From assembly GCA_014802425.1 (NCBI GenBank), contig JAAVCH010000023.1, positions 105,415 to 155,306 of the forward strand: DNA of 49,892 nt. Reading direction: 5' to 3'. Positions 42,260-49,317 of the stretch are shown in pieces. How positions within the stretch are numbered: the first letter of the stretch is position 1; the number at the start of each line of letters is the position of its first letter. The notes under the pieces were generated by a model that searched no databases, was not told the origin of the DNA, and saw only the letters and a program-made list of their open reading frames with translations. The translations under genes and the position numbers were made by a program. This DNA is from Bacteroides sp. (GTDB taxonomy: Bacteria > Bacteroidota > Bacteroidia > Bacteroidales > Muribaculaceae).

Positions 42260-43897
42260 TTACTCGAAAGTGACGGGCTGCTTCACCACGCGCCATGAAT
42301 TGACGGAGATCTTGGCGGCCACGTAACGGGTTTCGTCAGAGTCGGAGGGCTTTTCGGGTGTGATTTCCTCGCCGGGATGGGGCACGGGAGTACCGAGGCC
42401 CCTTATACCCTGAATCTCGATTTCGTAGACATTGTTGCGGATCACGCCATACTGAAAGTCTTCGACCGCGCTGTTCTCGATTTCCACAAAGTAATAGCAC
42501 TTGCCCTGGTTCCAGTACTGGCAGGTATAGAGGGCTTCCTTCAGCATATTGTTGATTTCGGCAAGCTTGTCGGCTGCGACAGTGCCTGAGCCGGTTGCGG
42601 GAGAGCACACCAAGAAAGTCTTGTAGGCGTGAATAGTGCTGGCGTTGACTGCATTCGTGTGCTGGGTCTGGGTGGCGAAGGCGAAGTCAGCTGCAGTGAA
42701 GAGTTGGTCTTCTCCATTGAGACTCTTTCTATAGCCCTTTTCATTGACATTGGATACGATGCGGTTGATATAGCGCTCGGGAGTCATGTAGAGGCCTGCG
42801 AATTTCACGAAGTCGACCGCTTCGTCATCTTCATTCTTGAGTGTCGCGGCGATGATCATGCCGGTCTTGTGCTCCTGGTCGGTGTTCTCAAGGGTATAGA
42901 AGGATTTGGCCACCTTTGATGTGTACGCATAGTTTGAGCCGGCAAGTGTAGTCCATGAAGCGTTGTTCCACTGGGTGTCGGTTGTGACGTTATCGGTTTC
43001 TTTTTCTGGAATATCTGCCCAGTTGATGCGGTAGTTGTCGGCATCGTAGACCGAAGCGTCCCAGGTTGCCTGGGCTTTCTTCGAGAGGAAGCTCTGGTTG
43101 ATGCGGTTGTAGAGGTAGATGCCGTTGATGGTGGGAGTAAGGGTAAGCTGTGTCTCGCCGTTGTCATCGGGGTCATCGGCATTCGCCACAGAGTTGAATG
43201 TGATGGATTCGGGAGAGATGACCATGCCTGCCTCTGGCTCCGTGTATCTTACCTTGGAGGTGACGCGCTCCACATAGACTGTCATCGGGTCGGCTTTAGC
43301 TTCGGCTTCGGTAGTGTAGATGTGGCCGGTGAGTCTTGCTCCCGTTACGAGGCGTCCGTCTGCAAGATAGGGTGAGTTGGTCATGACAAAGCCGGTGGTC
43401 TCGTTGGTGACTGTGGCAAGACCCACCACCATACGTCTTACGTCTGTAATAGTGGCGTTGTTGGCCTTTAGGGTGGCATCGGTAGTGGCGATGCTGTTGT
43501 TGTCGTTGAGCACCACCAGAAGTCGGTTTGACTTAAGCGAGGTGGCGCCGTTGATTACCAGTACGGCGTTTGTGAGTTCGGCAGCGGTACCGTCTTCGGT
43601 GCTGCTGTCATGTGTGAAGTCGCTGTTAGTGATGGTGATGGTGGGCTGGCCTACATAGTTGCCGTTGCTGTCGAAAAGCAGGAATGTGGCGTTGTTGATT
43701 GTGTTCTCAGGGGTGGTGCCGTATTCGAAGCTCTCGGTGAGGGCACGTGTGGCGGTGGGCATGGCGATGCGTACCGCGATGTACTGGTCTTCACCGGAAG
43801 TTTCATTATCGGCGGAGTTGATGACGGGGTCTTCCGTCGAGCAGCTGGCGAGTGACAGGAGGGCACTCATGGCTGCTAATCCATAAATCTTTTTCAT
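42260..43897 (-). CDS. Mfa1/FimA-type major fimbrial subunit
   Basis: 545 residues. Lipoprotein signal SLASC (Cys19), then AMPTATRALTES with a cut-site-like Arg51. Fimbrillin N-domain: NATFLLFDSNGNYVGQPTI, LVVLNDNNSI, then VERVTSKVRYTEPE. The C-domain ends with GVIRNNVYEIEIQGIRGLGTPVPHPGEE, EKPSDSDETRYVAAKISVNSWRVVKQPVTFE, the Mfa1-type fimbrillin C-terminal pattern. It is the first gene of the operon and has no static promoter visible in the 222 bp before the inverted repeat. Once exported, trimmed and polymerised, it would form the shaft. Confidence 0.9.
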   Translation of the reverse strand: MKKIYGLAAMSALLSLASCSTEDPVINSADNETSGEDQYIAVRIAMPTATRALTESFEYGTTPENTINNATFLLFDSNGNYVGQPTITITNSDFTHDSSTEDGTAAELTNAVLVINGATSLKSNRLLVVLNDNNSIATTDATLKANNATITDVRRMVVGLATVTNETTGFVMTNSPYLADGRLVTGARLTGHIYTTEAEAKADPMTVYVERVTSKVRYTEPEAGMVISPESITFNSVANADDPDDNGETQLTLTPTINGIYLYNRINQSFLSKKAQATWDASVYDADNYRINWADIPEKETDNVTTDTQWNNASWTTLAGSNYAYTSKVAKSFYTLENTDQEHKTGMIIAATLKNEDDEAVDFVKFAGLYMTPERYINRIVSNVNEKGYRKSLNGEDQLFTAADFAFATQTQHTNAVNASTIHAYKTFLVCSPATGSGTVAADKLAEINNMLKEALYTCQYWNQGKCYYFVEIENSAVEDFQYGVIRNNVYEIEIQGIRGLGTPVPHPGEEITPEKPSDSDETRYVAAKISVNSWRVVKQPVTFE

Positions 43898-44119
43898 GGG
43901 AGTGAAAAAATTTGGTTAGTGAATGATTATTTTGTTAAGAAATGATTTCAAGGTTTGGGGTATGGAGTGGTTGCTACCCGGTGGCGGGATGCCGGATGGC
44001 AGGTGAGGGACCATGGTGGTGACAGGCGGGCATAAAGCACCGTAATAGATTGAAAGATAGTCGTTTGCTCTAATGTCTGCATGTATGCCTTGGTGTGTCG
44101 TAAGCCATGATTTTAAGTG

Positions 44120-44147
44120 TCTCTTGATAAGAGATACTTGTCTCGGG
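44120..44147. repeat. Left inverted repeat of the fimbrial switch
   Basis: TCTCTTGATAAGAGATACTT (44120-44139), two mismatched bases, then CTCGGG (44142-44147). It matches the reverse complement of 44336-44363 over 26 of 28 positions. The core is itself nearly palindromic (CTCTT, GAT, AAGAG), as expected for paired binding arms of a tyrosine recombinase. Confidence 0.9.
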
Positions 44148-44302
44148 CAATCGTCTGGTTTACAATCGGATATGAGCGTACTTTCCGGGGTTCCGGCAAT
44201 CCTGTCTAAAATCCCTCCGTCAAAATCCCTTGACGCTAGCTCATCCTTTATGGCCTTTGTTCGCGAATGTCATAAAAATTATTGTAAAACATATGGAAAA
44301 AA

Positions 44303-44333
44303 TTTGGTGGATTATAGAAATTGCTTAACTTTG
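44303..44333 (+). promoter_or_regulatory. Promoter inside the invertible segment, OFF orientation
   Basis: TTTG (44303-44306), 19-nt spacer and TAACTTTG (44326-44333), a full consensus. It points right, away from the fimbrial genes on the minus strand, and its start point would fall at the right repeat. If the segment 44120-44363 inverts, it will point left at the 545-residue stalk gene with a leader of about 240 nt. No CAAAnnTA (a minus-strand -7) is seen in the segment or in 43898-44119. Confidence 0.85.
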
Positions 44334-44335
44334 CA

Positions 44336-44363
44336 CCCGAGTTAAGTATCTCTTATCAAGAGA
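44336..44363. repeat. Right inverted repeat of the fimbrial switch
   Basis: CCCGAG (44336-44341), two mismatched bases, then AAGTATCTCTTATCAAGAGA (44344-44363), the inverse of 44120-44147. The unique DNA between the repeats is 188 bp. A further half-site-like AAGAGATATT lies at 44386-44395. Confidence 0.9.
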
Positions 44364-44426
44364 TTTGGATTCATCGATTATCCGTAAGAGATATTGACGC
44401 CCATAGGGTATGGGATTTCCCGTCCA

Positions 44427-44454
44427 CGAAGGCCCCGCGTCAGCGGGGCCTTCG
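44427..44454 (+). terminator. Hairpin that would stop OFF-state transcription
   Basis: CGAAGGCCCCGC (44427-44438) pairs perfectly with GCGGGGCCTTCG (44443-44454), loop GTCA. It lies about 90 bp past the outward-facing promoter and could prevent antisense reading of the recombinase gene. A T run is lacking, so strength is uncertain. Confidence 0.6.
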
Positions 44455-44480
44455 CGTTAACGGGGCTATATCATATAATC

Positions 44481-44585
44481 CCGCTATGCGGGATGTGGAT
44501 TACATTATTGCATATGCAGACCCGCACCGGGGAACCGCTACGCGGACGCCCCGATACGGGCCTGACACATATGCCCGCTACGCGG
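44481..44585. repeat. Three short palindromes CCGCTAYGCGG
   Basis: Copies at 44481-44491, 44535-44545 and 44575-44585. The flanks extend two of them to longer stems (ATCCCGC/GCGGGAT and GCCCGC/GCGGGC). They lie in the 3' region of the recombinase gene and resemble REP-like or terminator hairpins. Confidence 0.7.
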
Positions 44586-44590
44586 GCCCA

Positions 44591-44686
44591 TCGACAATGG
44601 AAGGGAATATCCTCCCGGGTCGTCGACAATGGAATGGATTACCCCCGGGTCATCGGCCGGGAAATGGAATACGCTCCGGGGTGCGG
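44591..44686. repeat. Degenerate 30-34-bp tandem repeat, three units
   Basis: Units start at 44591, 44623 and 44653. Each holds (T)CGACAATGGAA-like bases, an AT-rich middle and CCCGGGTC-like bases; the third is the most changed. They end four bases before the recombinase stop. No function is known. Confidence 0.6.
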
Positions 44687-44689
44687 GGG

Positions 44690-45655
44690 TCAGAGGGCGT
44701 TGAGGATTAGGTCGTTGGCACGGTCTACGGCTGAGGTGTCGAGGTCGGCGAGATAGATGCGGGTGGTCTTCTCGCTGTCGTGCCCCATGCCTTCGCTTAT
44801 CACACTCAGCGGCACCCCTTTGGCTTGGGCCGCCGACGCCCAGCTGTGGCGCGCCACGTAGAGCGTCAGCGGAATGTCAAGACCCAGGCATCCGCCTATG
44901 CGCTTCAGGGAGCGGTTGATGTTGTAGCCGGCGTTGCGGTAGGCCGCCCGCTCGTTGAGGCCACGGCGCCGGATGATGGGCAGCAGATAGTCCGACTCGT
45001 TTTCCGGATAGCGCTCCAGAATGGACTGCATGTTGGCGGTCCAGGCGATGCGCAGCGTCTGGCCGGTCTTGCGCCGGCTGTAGGTGAGGGTGCCGTGGCA
45101 AAGATCCGACTTCCGGAGAAACGCCATGTCCACGAAACTCATGCCCCGCAGCATGAAACTCATCATGAACATGTCGCGTGCGAAAGCCTCGGGGGAGTCC
45201 GGAGAAAGGTCGAGCGAGCGGATGCGGCGGATCGCCTCTATAGGCAGAGCCCGCTTCACGGTCTTCGCGATACCGGTATAGACATGGCGGAAAGGGGAGC
45301 GGTCACGTATAAGCCCCTCCTCCACGGCGCGGTTGTAGATGGCCCTCAGGATACGGAGATAAAAAGATATGGAATTGGGCACCACACCCCGGCTGCGGAG
45401 CCATCCCTCATAGCATTGCATGAGTTCGGAAGTGATGCGGTCGAGCCGGAGGTCGCCGGTGGCTGCGGAGAAGGAGGGGCGCCGTATGACCGGCGCGTCG
45501 GGATCGGCGATGAAGCGGAGCAGGCTGTTGAGGGCCGTGGTATAGGTCTCGGCGGTGCGTAGCCGTCCGGAGGCGCGCAGGCCAGTGATAAGACGCTCCG
45601 TGTGGCGGCGGAGCGACAGGCGGTGGTTTCTGGAAGTATTGTTCGTTGTGGTCAT
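44690..45655 (-). CDS. Tyrosine site-specific recombinase, likely the fimbrial invertase
   Basis: The ATG at 45655 gives 321 residues. The open frame extends to a TTG at 45682, but that codon overlaps a good -7 promoter element and is rejected as start. N-terminal SAM-like domain about residues 20-110 (AETYTTALNSLLRFI..., SISFYLRILRAIYNRAVEEG). The catalytic domain has MLRGMSFVDMAFL with the first Arg, YSRRKTGQ with Lys, LYVARHSWASAA with the HxxR box changed to YxxRH as in many Bacteroides invertases, GMGHDSEKTTRIYL with His and the nucleophile Tyr. Bacteroidales enzymes of this size invert promoters of capsule and surface genes. Placement beside the inverted repeats makes it the probable invertase. 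Confidence 0.9.
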   Translation of the reverse strand: MTTTNNTSRNHRLSLRRHTERLITGLRASGRLRTAETYTTALNSLLRFIADPDAPVIRRPSFSAATGDLRLDRITSELMQCYEGWLRSRGVVPNSISFYLRILRAIYNRAVEEGLIRDRSPFRHVYTGIAKTVKRALPIEAIRRIRSLDLSPDSPEAFARDMFMMSFMLRGMSFVDMAFLRKSDLCHGTLTYSRRKTGQTLRIAWTANMQSILERYPENESDYLLPIIRRRGLNERAAYRNAGYNINRSLKRIGGCLGLDIPLTLYVARHSWASAAQAKGVPLSVISEGMGHDSEKTTRIYLADLDTSAVDRANDLILNAL

Positions 45656-45679
45656 TGATGTATTGATAATGAAGTCGTC

Positions 45680-45687
45680 CAAACTTA
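45680..45687 (-). promoter_or_regulatory. -7 promoter element of the recombinase gene
   Basis: TAAGTTTG on the minus strand, 25 bp before the ATG. The nearest TTG lies 23 nt upstream, somewhat far. The short leader supports the ATG at 45655 as start. Confidence 0.5.
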
Positions 45688-45746
45688 TTTGCGATTGGAA
45701 ATATTCACTTCAATGGCTGCGATGCAAAAAAGCATGCCGCCGCCGG

Positions 45747-45768
45747 GATTATCCGTATAATCATTGAC
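45747..45768. repeat. Direct repeat flanking the recombinase gene
   Basis: GATTATCCGTA, 5 bp, ATTGAC. A matching copy, GATTATCCGTA, 6 bp, ATTGAC, lies at 44376-44398 on the other side of the gene in the same orientation. The copy here also forms a small hairpin (GATTAT, CCGT, ATAATC). It could be a recombinase arm site or the edge of an inserted block. Confidence 0.5.
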
Positions 45769-45818
45769 CCGGCCTCACCTTCCGAAACATATTCCGGCTG
45801 GAATCGTTATAGAGATGT

Positions 45819-46823
45819 ATGGCGAAAAAGAAAAGCAAGGCACCCGCCTCCGGCGGACAGCTCGAAAAGATAGCGCCCCGCACGGGGCGCGTCATCAAAA
45901 ACACCGGCAGCAGTTACCTCGTGCGTCTCGACGACGGAGAGGAGGCCCTCTGCCGCATCAAGGGGAACTTCCGCATCAAGGGAATCCGCACCACCAACCC
46001 CGTGGCCGTGGGTGACCTTGTCGAAATCTCCCTGCGCGACTCCGACGCGCAGTACATCACCTCCATCCTCCCGCGCAAGAACTACATAATACGCCGGGCC
46101 TCCAACCTCTCCAAGGAGAGCCATATACTCGCTTCCAATCTCGACGGGGCGATACTCGTGGCCTCCGTAGCGGACCCCGCGACTCCCACCACCTTCATCG
46201 ACCGGTTTCTCGCCACGGCCGAGGCCTACAACGTGCCCGCATCGGTGGTAATCAACAAATCGGACCTCTGGGACGCCGATACCCGGGCCTATGCCGAGGC
46301 CGTCAGGGCCCTGTATGAGTCGCTGGGCTACCGGACCCTTCTCGTCTCGGCCCGCACGGGGGAGGGGACCGACATCCTCCGCGACTGGACACGCGACCGC
46401 ATCACGCTCCTCGCCGGTAATTCCGGAGTGGGGAAATCATCCCTCATCAACGCCCTCGCCCCCGGGGCCGGCCTGCGTACGGGCGCCATCTCCGACCTCC
46501 ACCACACAGGCATGCACACCACCACCTTCTCCGAGATGGTCGACCTCCCTTACGGCGGCCAGCTCATCGACATACCGGGCGTCAAGGGGTTCGGCGTGAT
46601 AGATTTCGCCCCGGAAGAGGTGTCGCATTTTTTCCCCGAGATATTCCGCCGAGGGCGCGAATGCCGCTATTCCGACTGCAAGCACACCGGCGAGCCCGGC
46701 TGCGCGGTGGTGCCCGCCGTGGAACGCCACGAAATATCGGAAAGCCGCTACGCCTCCTACCTCTCCATCCTCGAAGAGGCCATGGAGACTCCCGAATCCG
46801 ACAAATACCGCAAGCCTTTCTGA
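45819..46823 (+). CDS. rsgA: Ribosome small subunit-dependent GTPase RsgA
   Basis: RsgA is a circularly permuted GTPase that checks late 30S assembly. 334 residues with a Lys-rich start (MAKKKSKAP). The OB domain (about 22-90) shows RVIKNTGSSYLVRLDDGEEALCRIKG and NPVAVGDLVEI. G4 VINKSDLW precedes G1 GNSGVGKSSLINAL (about 200-213), the permuted order. DIPGVKGFGV is G3. A zinc site CRYSDCKHTGEPGC begins near residue 282. It has no visible promoter of its own beyond a leader with a small hairpin, and converges on cdaA with only 7 bp between stops. Confidence 0.96.
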   Translation: MAKKKSKAPASGGQLEKIAPRTGRVIKNTGSSYLVRLDDGEEALCRIKGNFRIKGIRTTNPVAVGDLVEISLRDSDAQYITSILPRKNYIIRRASNLSKESHILASNLDGAILVASVADPATPTTFIDRFLATAEAYNVPASVVINKSDLWDADTRAYAEAVRALYESLGYRTLLVSARTGEGTDILRDWTRDRITLLAGNSGVGKSSLINALAPGAGLRTGAISDLHHTGMHTTTFSEMVDLPYGGQLIDIPGVKGFGVIDFAPEEVSHFFPEIFRRGRECRYSDCKHTGEPGCAVVPAVERHEISESRYASYLSILEEAMETPESDKYRKPF

Positions 46824-46830
46824 GGGAGCC

Positions 46831-47592
46831 CTAAAGCAGGTCGGAGAGCAGATGCTCCAGATTCATGCCCGACACCTTTATGGCGAACTCCCCGTCCTTG
46901 GCCACCGACACATTTCCCGTCTCCTCCGAGACGATTATGCACACCGCATCCGTCACCTGGCTCATTCCCAGCGCGGCGCGGTGGCGCAGTCCCAGTGACT
47001 TGGGTATGTTCATGTCGTGGCTCACGGGCAGGATGCATCCCACCGACTTGATGCGCTTGTCGGCTATGATCATGGCGCCGTCATGAAGGGGCGAATTCTT
47101 GAAGAAGATGTTCTCGATGAGGCGTGTGTTGATGTCGGCGTCGATTATGTCGCCCGTCTTCTCATAATCGGTCAGCGGCATCTTCCTTTGGAACACTATC
47201 AGCGCTCCGGTCTTGGACTTGGACATCGACATGCAGGCGTACACCACCTGCATTATCTGTTGATGGTTGTGCTCCCGCTGCTCGCCGTGGCGGAAGAGGT
47301 TCTTCAGCTTGTGCCATCTTCCCTGGCTGCCGAGGTCGATGAGGAAACGCTTTATCTGGTCCTGGAAAAGGACCACGAGCACGATCAGGCCGATCGACAT
47401 GAACTTGTCCATGATCGTGCCGGTAAGCCTCATGTTGAGTATTTCGGAGGCTATCACCCATACAGCCGTGAAGAAGAGCACGCCGTAGAAGAGGCTCAGG
47501 GAGCCGGAGCGCTTCATCAGGCGGTAGATGTAGTAGAGGAGGGTGGCTACGAGGAGGATGTCGATTATATCCTTTATTCCGAAGTGGAGCAT
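46831..47592 (-). CDS. cdaA: Diadenylate cyclase CdaA
   Basis: Makes cyclic di-AMP from two ATP at the inner membrane. 253 residues. Three N-terminal membrane helices (about 6-75, DIIDILLVATLLYYIYRLM, LFYGVLFFTAVWVIASEIL, MSIGLIVLVVLF) precede the DAC domain, which has DGAMIIADKRI (about 170-180) and LGLRHRAALGMSQ (about 199-211), the DGA and RHR catalytic motifs. The coupled factor CdaR is not adjacent, as is usual in Bacteroidota. It follows folP by 14 bp and is cotranscribed from the folP promoter. Confidence 0.96.
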   Translation of the reverse strand: MLHFGIKDIIDILLVATLLYYIYRLMKRSGSLSLFYGVLFFTAVWVIASEILNMRLTGTIMDKFMSIGLIVLVVLFQDQIKRFLIDLGSQGRWHKLKNLFRHGEQREHNHQQIMQVVYACMSMSKSKTGALIVFQRKMPLTDYEKTGDIIDADINTRLIENIFFKNSPLHDGAMIIADKRIKSVGCILPVSHDMNIPKSLGLRHRAALGMSQVTDAVCIIVSEETGNVSVAKDGEFAIKVSGMNLEHLLSDLL

Positions 47593-47606
47593 TTACGGTG
47601 GGGGAG

Positions 47607-48446
47607 TTAATGGTTATGGCGGAGGGCCTTGAAGAGGGCTGCGCACTGGGCGGCTTCCTTTACATCGTGGGCCCGGAGGATGTCGGCCCCTTTGAGGAGG
47701 GCGGCCATGTGGAGGGCGGTGGTGCCGTTGAGGCTTTCGTCGGGGGTGACGCCGAGGGTGCGCCAGACCATGCTTTTGCGCGAGACTCCGGCCAGCAGCG
47801 GCATGTCGAGCGCGGCGAAGGCGTCCATCTCTCCGAGCAGGCGCAGACTCTCCTCCGGAGTCTTGGCAAAGCCGAAGCCCGGGTCGAGGATGATGTCGGC
47901 CACTCCGGCCCGGCGCAGGGCGGCGGCCTTGAAGGCGAGGTCGGAGAGCACTTCCGCCGTCACGTCGGCATAGCCGGTGAGCGAGGCCATGGTCTGCGGG
48001 GTGCCTCGGGTGTGCATCAGCACGTAGGGCACCTGGAGGTCCGCCACCGTCTCCGCCATGCCGGGGTCGAGCGTGCCGCCGGAGATGTCGTTGATTATCT
48101 GCACCCCCCATTCCTCGACACACTTCCTGGCCACCGTGGCGCGGAACGTATCCACGGAAATGACGGCGTCCGGCGCCACACGGCGTATGGCCTCCAGTGC
48201 GCCGGCGAGGCGTGAGTACTCCTCGTCGGCCGGGATGTGCTCCGCGCCCGGGCGGCTGGAATACCCCCCCACGTCGAGGATGTCGGCGCCGTCGGCCAGA
48301 TGGCGGAGGGCCCGGCGGGCGGCCCCCTCGGCCTCGGGAGTGCGGCTGCCGGGAAAAAACGAATCAGGAGTGGCGTTGATTATCCCCATTATGCGCGGAG
48401 TGGAAAAATCCATCAGCCGGCCGTCGATGCATATCGTCTTTGCCAT
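47607..48446 (-). CDS. folP: Dihydropteroate synthase
   Basis: Joins 4-aminobenzoate to dihydropterin pyrophosphate in folate synthesis and is the target of sulfonamides. Start taken at the ATG 48446 (MAKTICIDGRLMDFSTPRIMGIINATPDSFF); an in-frame GTG three codons upstream is less likely. 279 residues. Pterin-binding motifs: NATPDSFF (about 24-31), DILDVGGYSSRPGAE, VISVDTF, INDISGGT, and MHTRGTP. DPGFGFAKTPEE and LAGVSRKSMV complete the barrel. No sulfonamide-resistance change can be judged by eye. It starts an operon with cdaA under a full consensus promoter. Confidence 0.96.
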   Translation of the reverse strand: MAKTICIDGRLMDFSTPRIMGIINATPDSFFPGSRTPEAEGAARRALRHLADGADILDVGGYSSRPGAEHIPADEEYSRLAGALEAIRRVAPDAVISVDTFRATVARKCVEEWGVQIINDISGGTLDPGMAETVADLQVPYVLMHTRGTPQTMASLTGYADVTAEVLSDLAFKAAALRRAGVADIILDPGFGFAKTPEESLRLLGEMDAFAALDMPLLAGVSRKSMVWRTLGVTPDESLNGTTALHMAALLKGADILRAHDVKEAAQCAALFKALRHNH

Positions 48447-48474
48447 AGATGTCACTTAATGTCTTTAGCGATGC

Positions 48475-48506
48475 CAAAGTTACAAAAAAAGAAAAACGCC
48501 CGCAAA
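48475..48506 (-). promoter_or_regulatory. Promoter of folP-cdaA
   Basis: On the minus strand: TTTG (48506-48503), 20-nt spacer and TAACTTTG (48482-48475). The predicted leader to the folP ATG is about 22 nt. Confidence 0.85.
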
Positions 48507-48563
48507 TGCAGGCGTATATTTTAGCGGCTTGTGCCGGGGGGAGGGGCGGCGCGTGGGGGCCGG

Positions 48564-49070
48564 TCAGCGGCGGAAGGGGACGCTGCGGATCACGCGCACG
48601 GGCACCGCGATGCCGTTGAGCCGTCCGGGGGTCCACGCCGGCATGAGCGCCAGGATGCGGAGGGCCTCCTCGTTGAGCGAGTCCTCAACGCTCTTTATGA
48701 CCCTCAGGTGCGACACCGCGCCGTCGGAATTGACCACGAACGAGCAGGTGACCCTTCCCTGCACCCCTGACTCATAGGCCCGCGCGGGGTACTGGCGGTG
48801 GGCGTTGATGAACTCCATGAATTTATCGTCGCCCCCCGGGAAGGAGGGCTTCTCGCTTACGAAATCGTATTCGTACACTTCCATATAGGCGCGCTGTCCG
48901 TCGGCATTGACGCCGAGATTGACGCGGCAGGTCTGGGCGGCCGCGCCCGGACCTGCGGCGGACACCGTCATTGACAGGGCGAGCAACGTGCTCCTGAAGA
49001 GAAGGGGAGTCCCGGAAATGCGCCTCCGGCACGAGGGCGTTGATGAGGTTTGTGATGGCGTAGAGCTCAT
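48564..49070 (-). CDS. Periplasmic protein with a TonB C-terminal domain
   Basis: 168 residues. The N-terminus is Ser/Thr-rich and then hydrophobic (LLFRSTLLALSMTVSAAG), a signal peptide ending near AAAQ. Residues about 70-165 form a TonB-type C-terminal domain: SFPGGDDKFMEFINAHRQYPARAYESGVQGRVTCSFVVNSDGAVSHLRVIKSVEDSLNEEALRILALMPAWTPG. There is no membrane anchor and no Pro-rich spanner, so it cannot act as a classic energy transducer. Many Bacteroidota have such stand-alone TonB-box proteins of unclear role. A good promoter is present. The start is the only ATG ahead of the hydrophobic stretch. Confidence 0.8.
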   Translation of the reverse strand: MSSTPSQTSSTPSCRRRISGTPLLFRSTLLALSMTVSAAGPGAAAQTCRVNLGVNADGQRAYMEVYEYDFVSEKPSFPGGDDKFMEFINAHRQYPARAYESGVQGRVTCSFVVNSDGAVSHLRVIKSVEDSLNEEALRILALMPAWTPGRLNGIAVPVRVIRSVPFRR

Positions 49071-49149
49071 GGGATTGTGTCAGGTAGAATGATGTGATCA
49101 AGTATATTTCCGACGGGTATGGAATCACGCCGTAGAAATCTACTTATGA

Positions 49150-49181
49150 CAAAGTTATAACTCCCCGGCCGATAATGCAAG
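49150..49181 (-). promoter_or_regulatory. Promoter of the TonB-domain gene
   Basis: On the minus strand: CTTG (49181-49178), 20-nt spacer and TAACTTTG (49157-49150). The leader to the ATG at 49070 is about 73 nt. Confidence 0.75.
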
Positions 49182-49317
49182 TGGCTCCGCGCGGATTTGG
49201 CCTCAATTAAGTTAGTTTAAACAATTTTAGCAATTCCCGCCACGGAGGCTTTTCCCCATGGGGCGCGACGCCGCCGCAGGGCAATAGAAGCGTGGCGCCT
49301 GCGTTCTATATGTTAGA

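Noticed and set aside
44321-44710. 129-codon plus-strand frame that starts in the invertible segment
   Set aside because: It runs through hairpins and tandem repeats. The product has no domain, and it would begin before the predicted transcript start.
44690-45655. Prophage or conjugative element integrase
   Set aside because: No phage, relaxase or transfer genes in the window. The adjacent inverted repeats and enclosed promoter explain the recombinase better.
45683-45818. tRNA or att site next to the recombinase
   Set aside because: No cloverleaf is found here. The only tRNA in the window lies 24 kb away.
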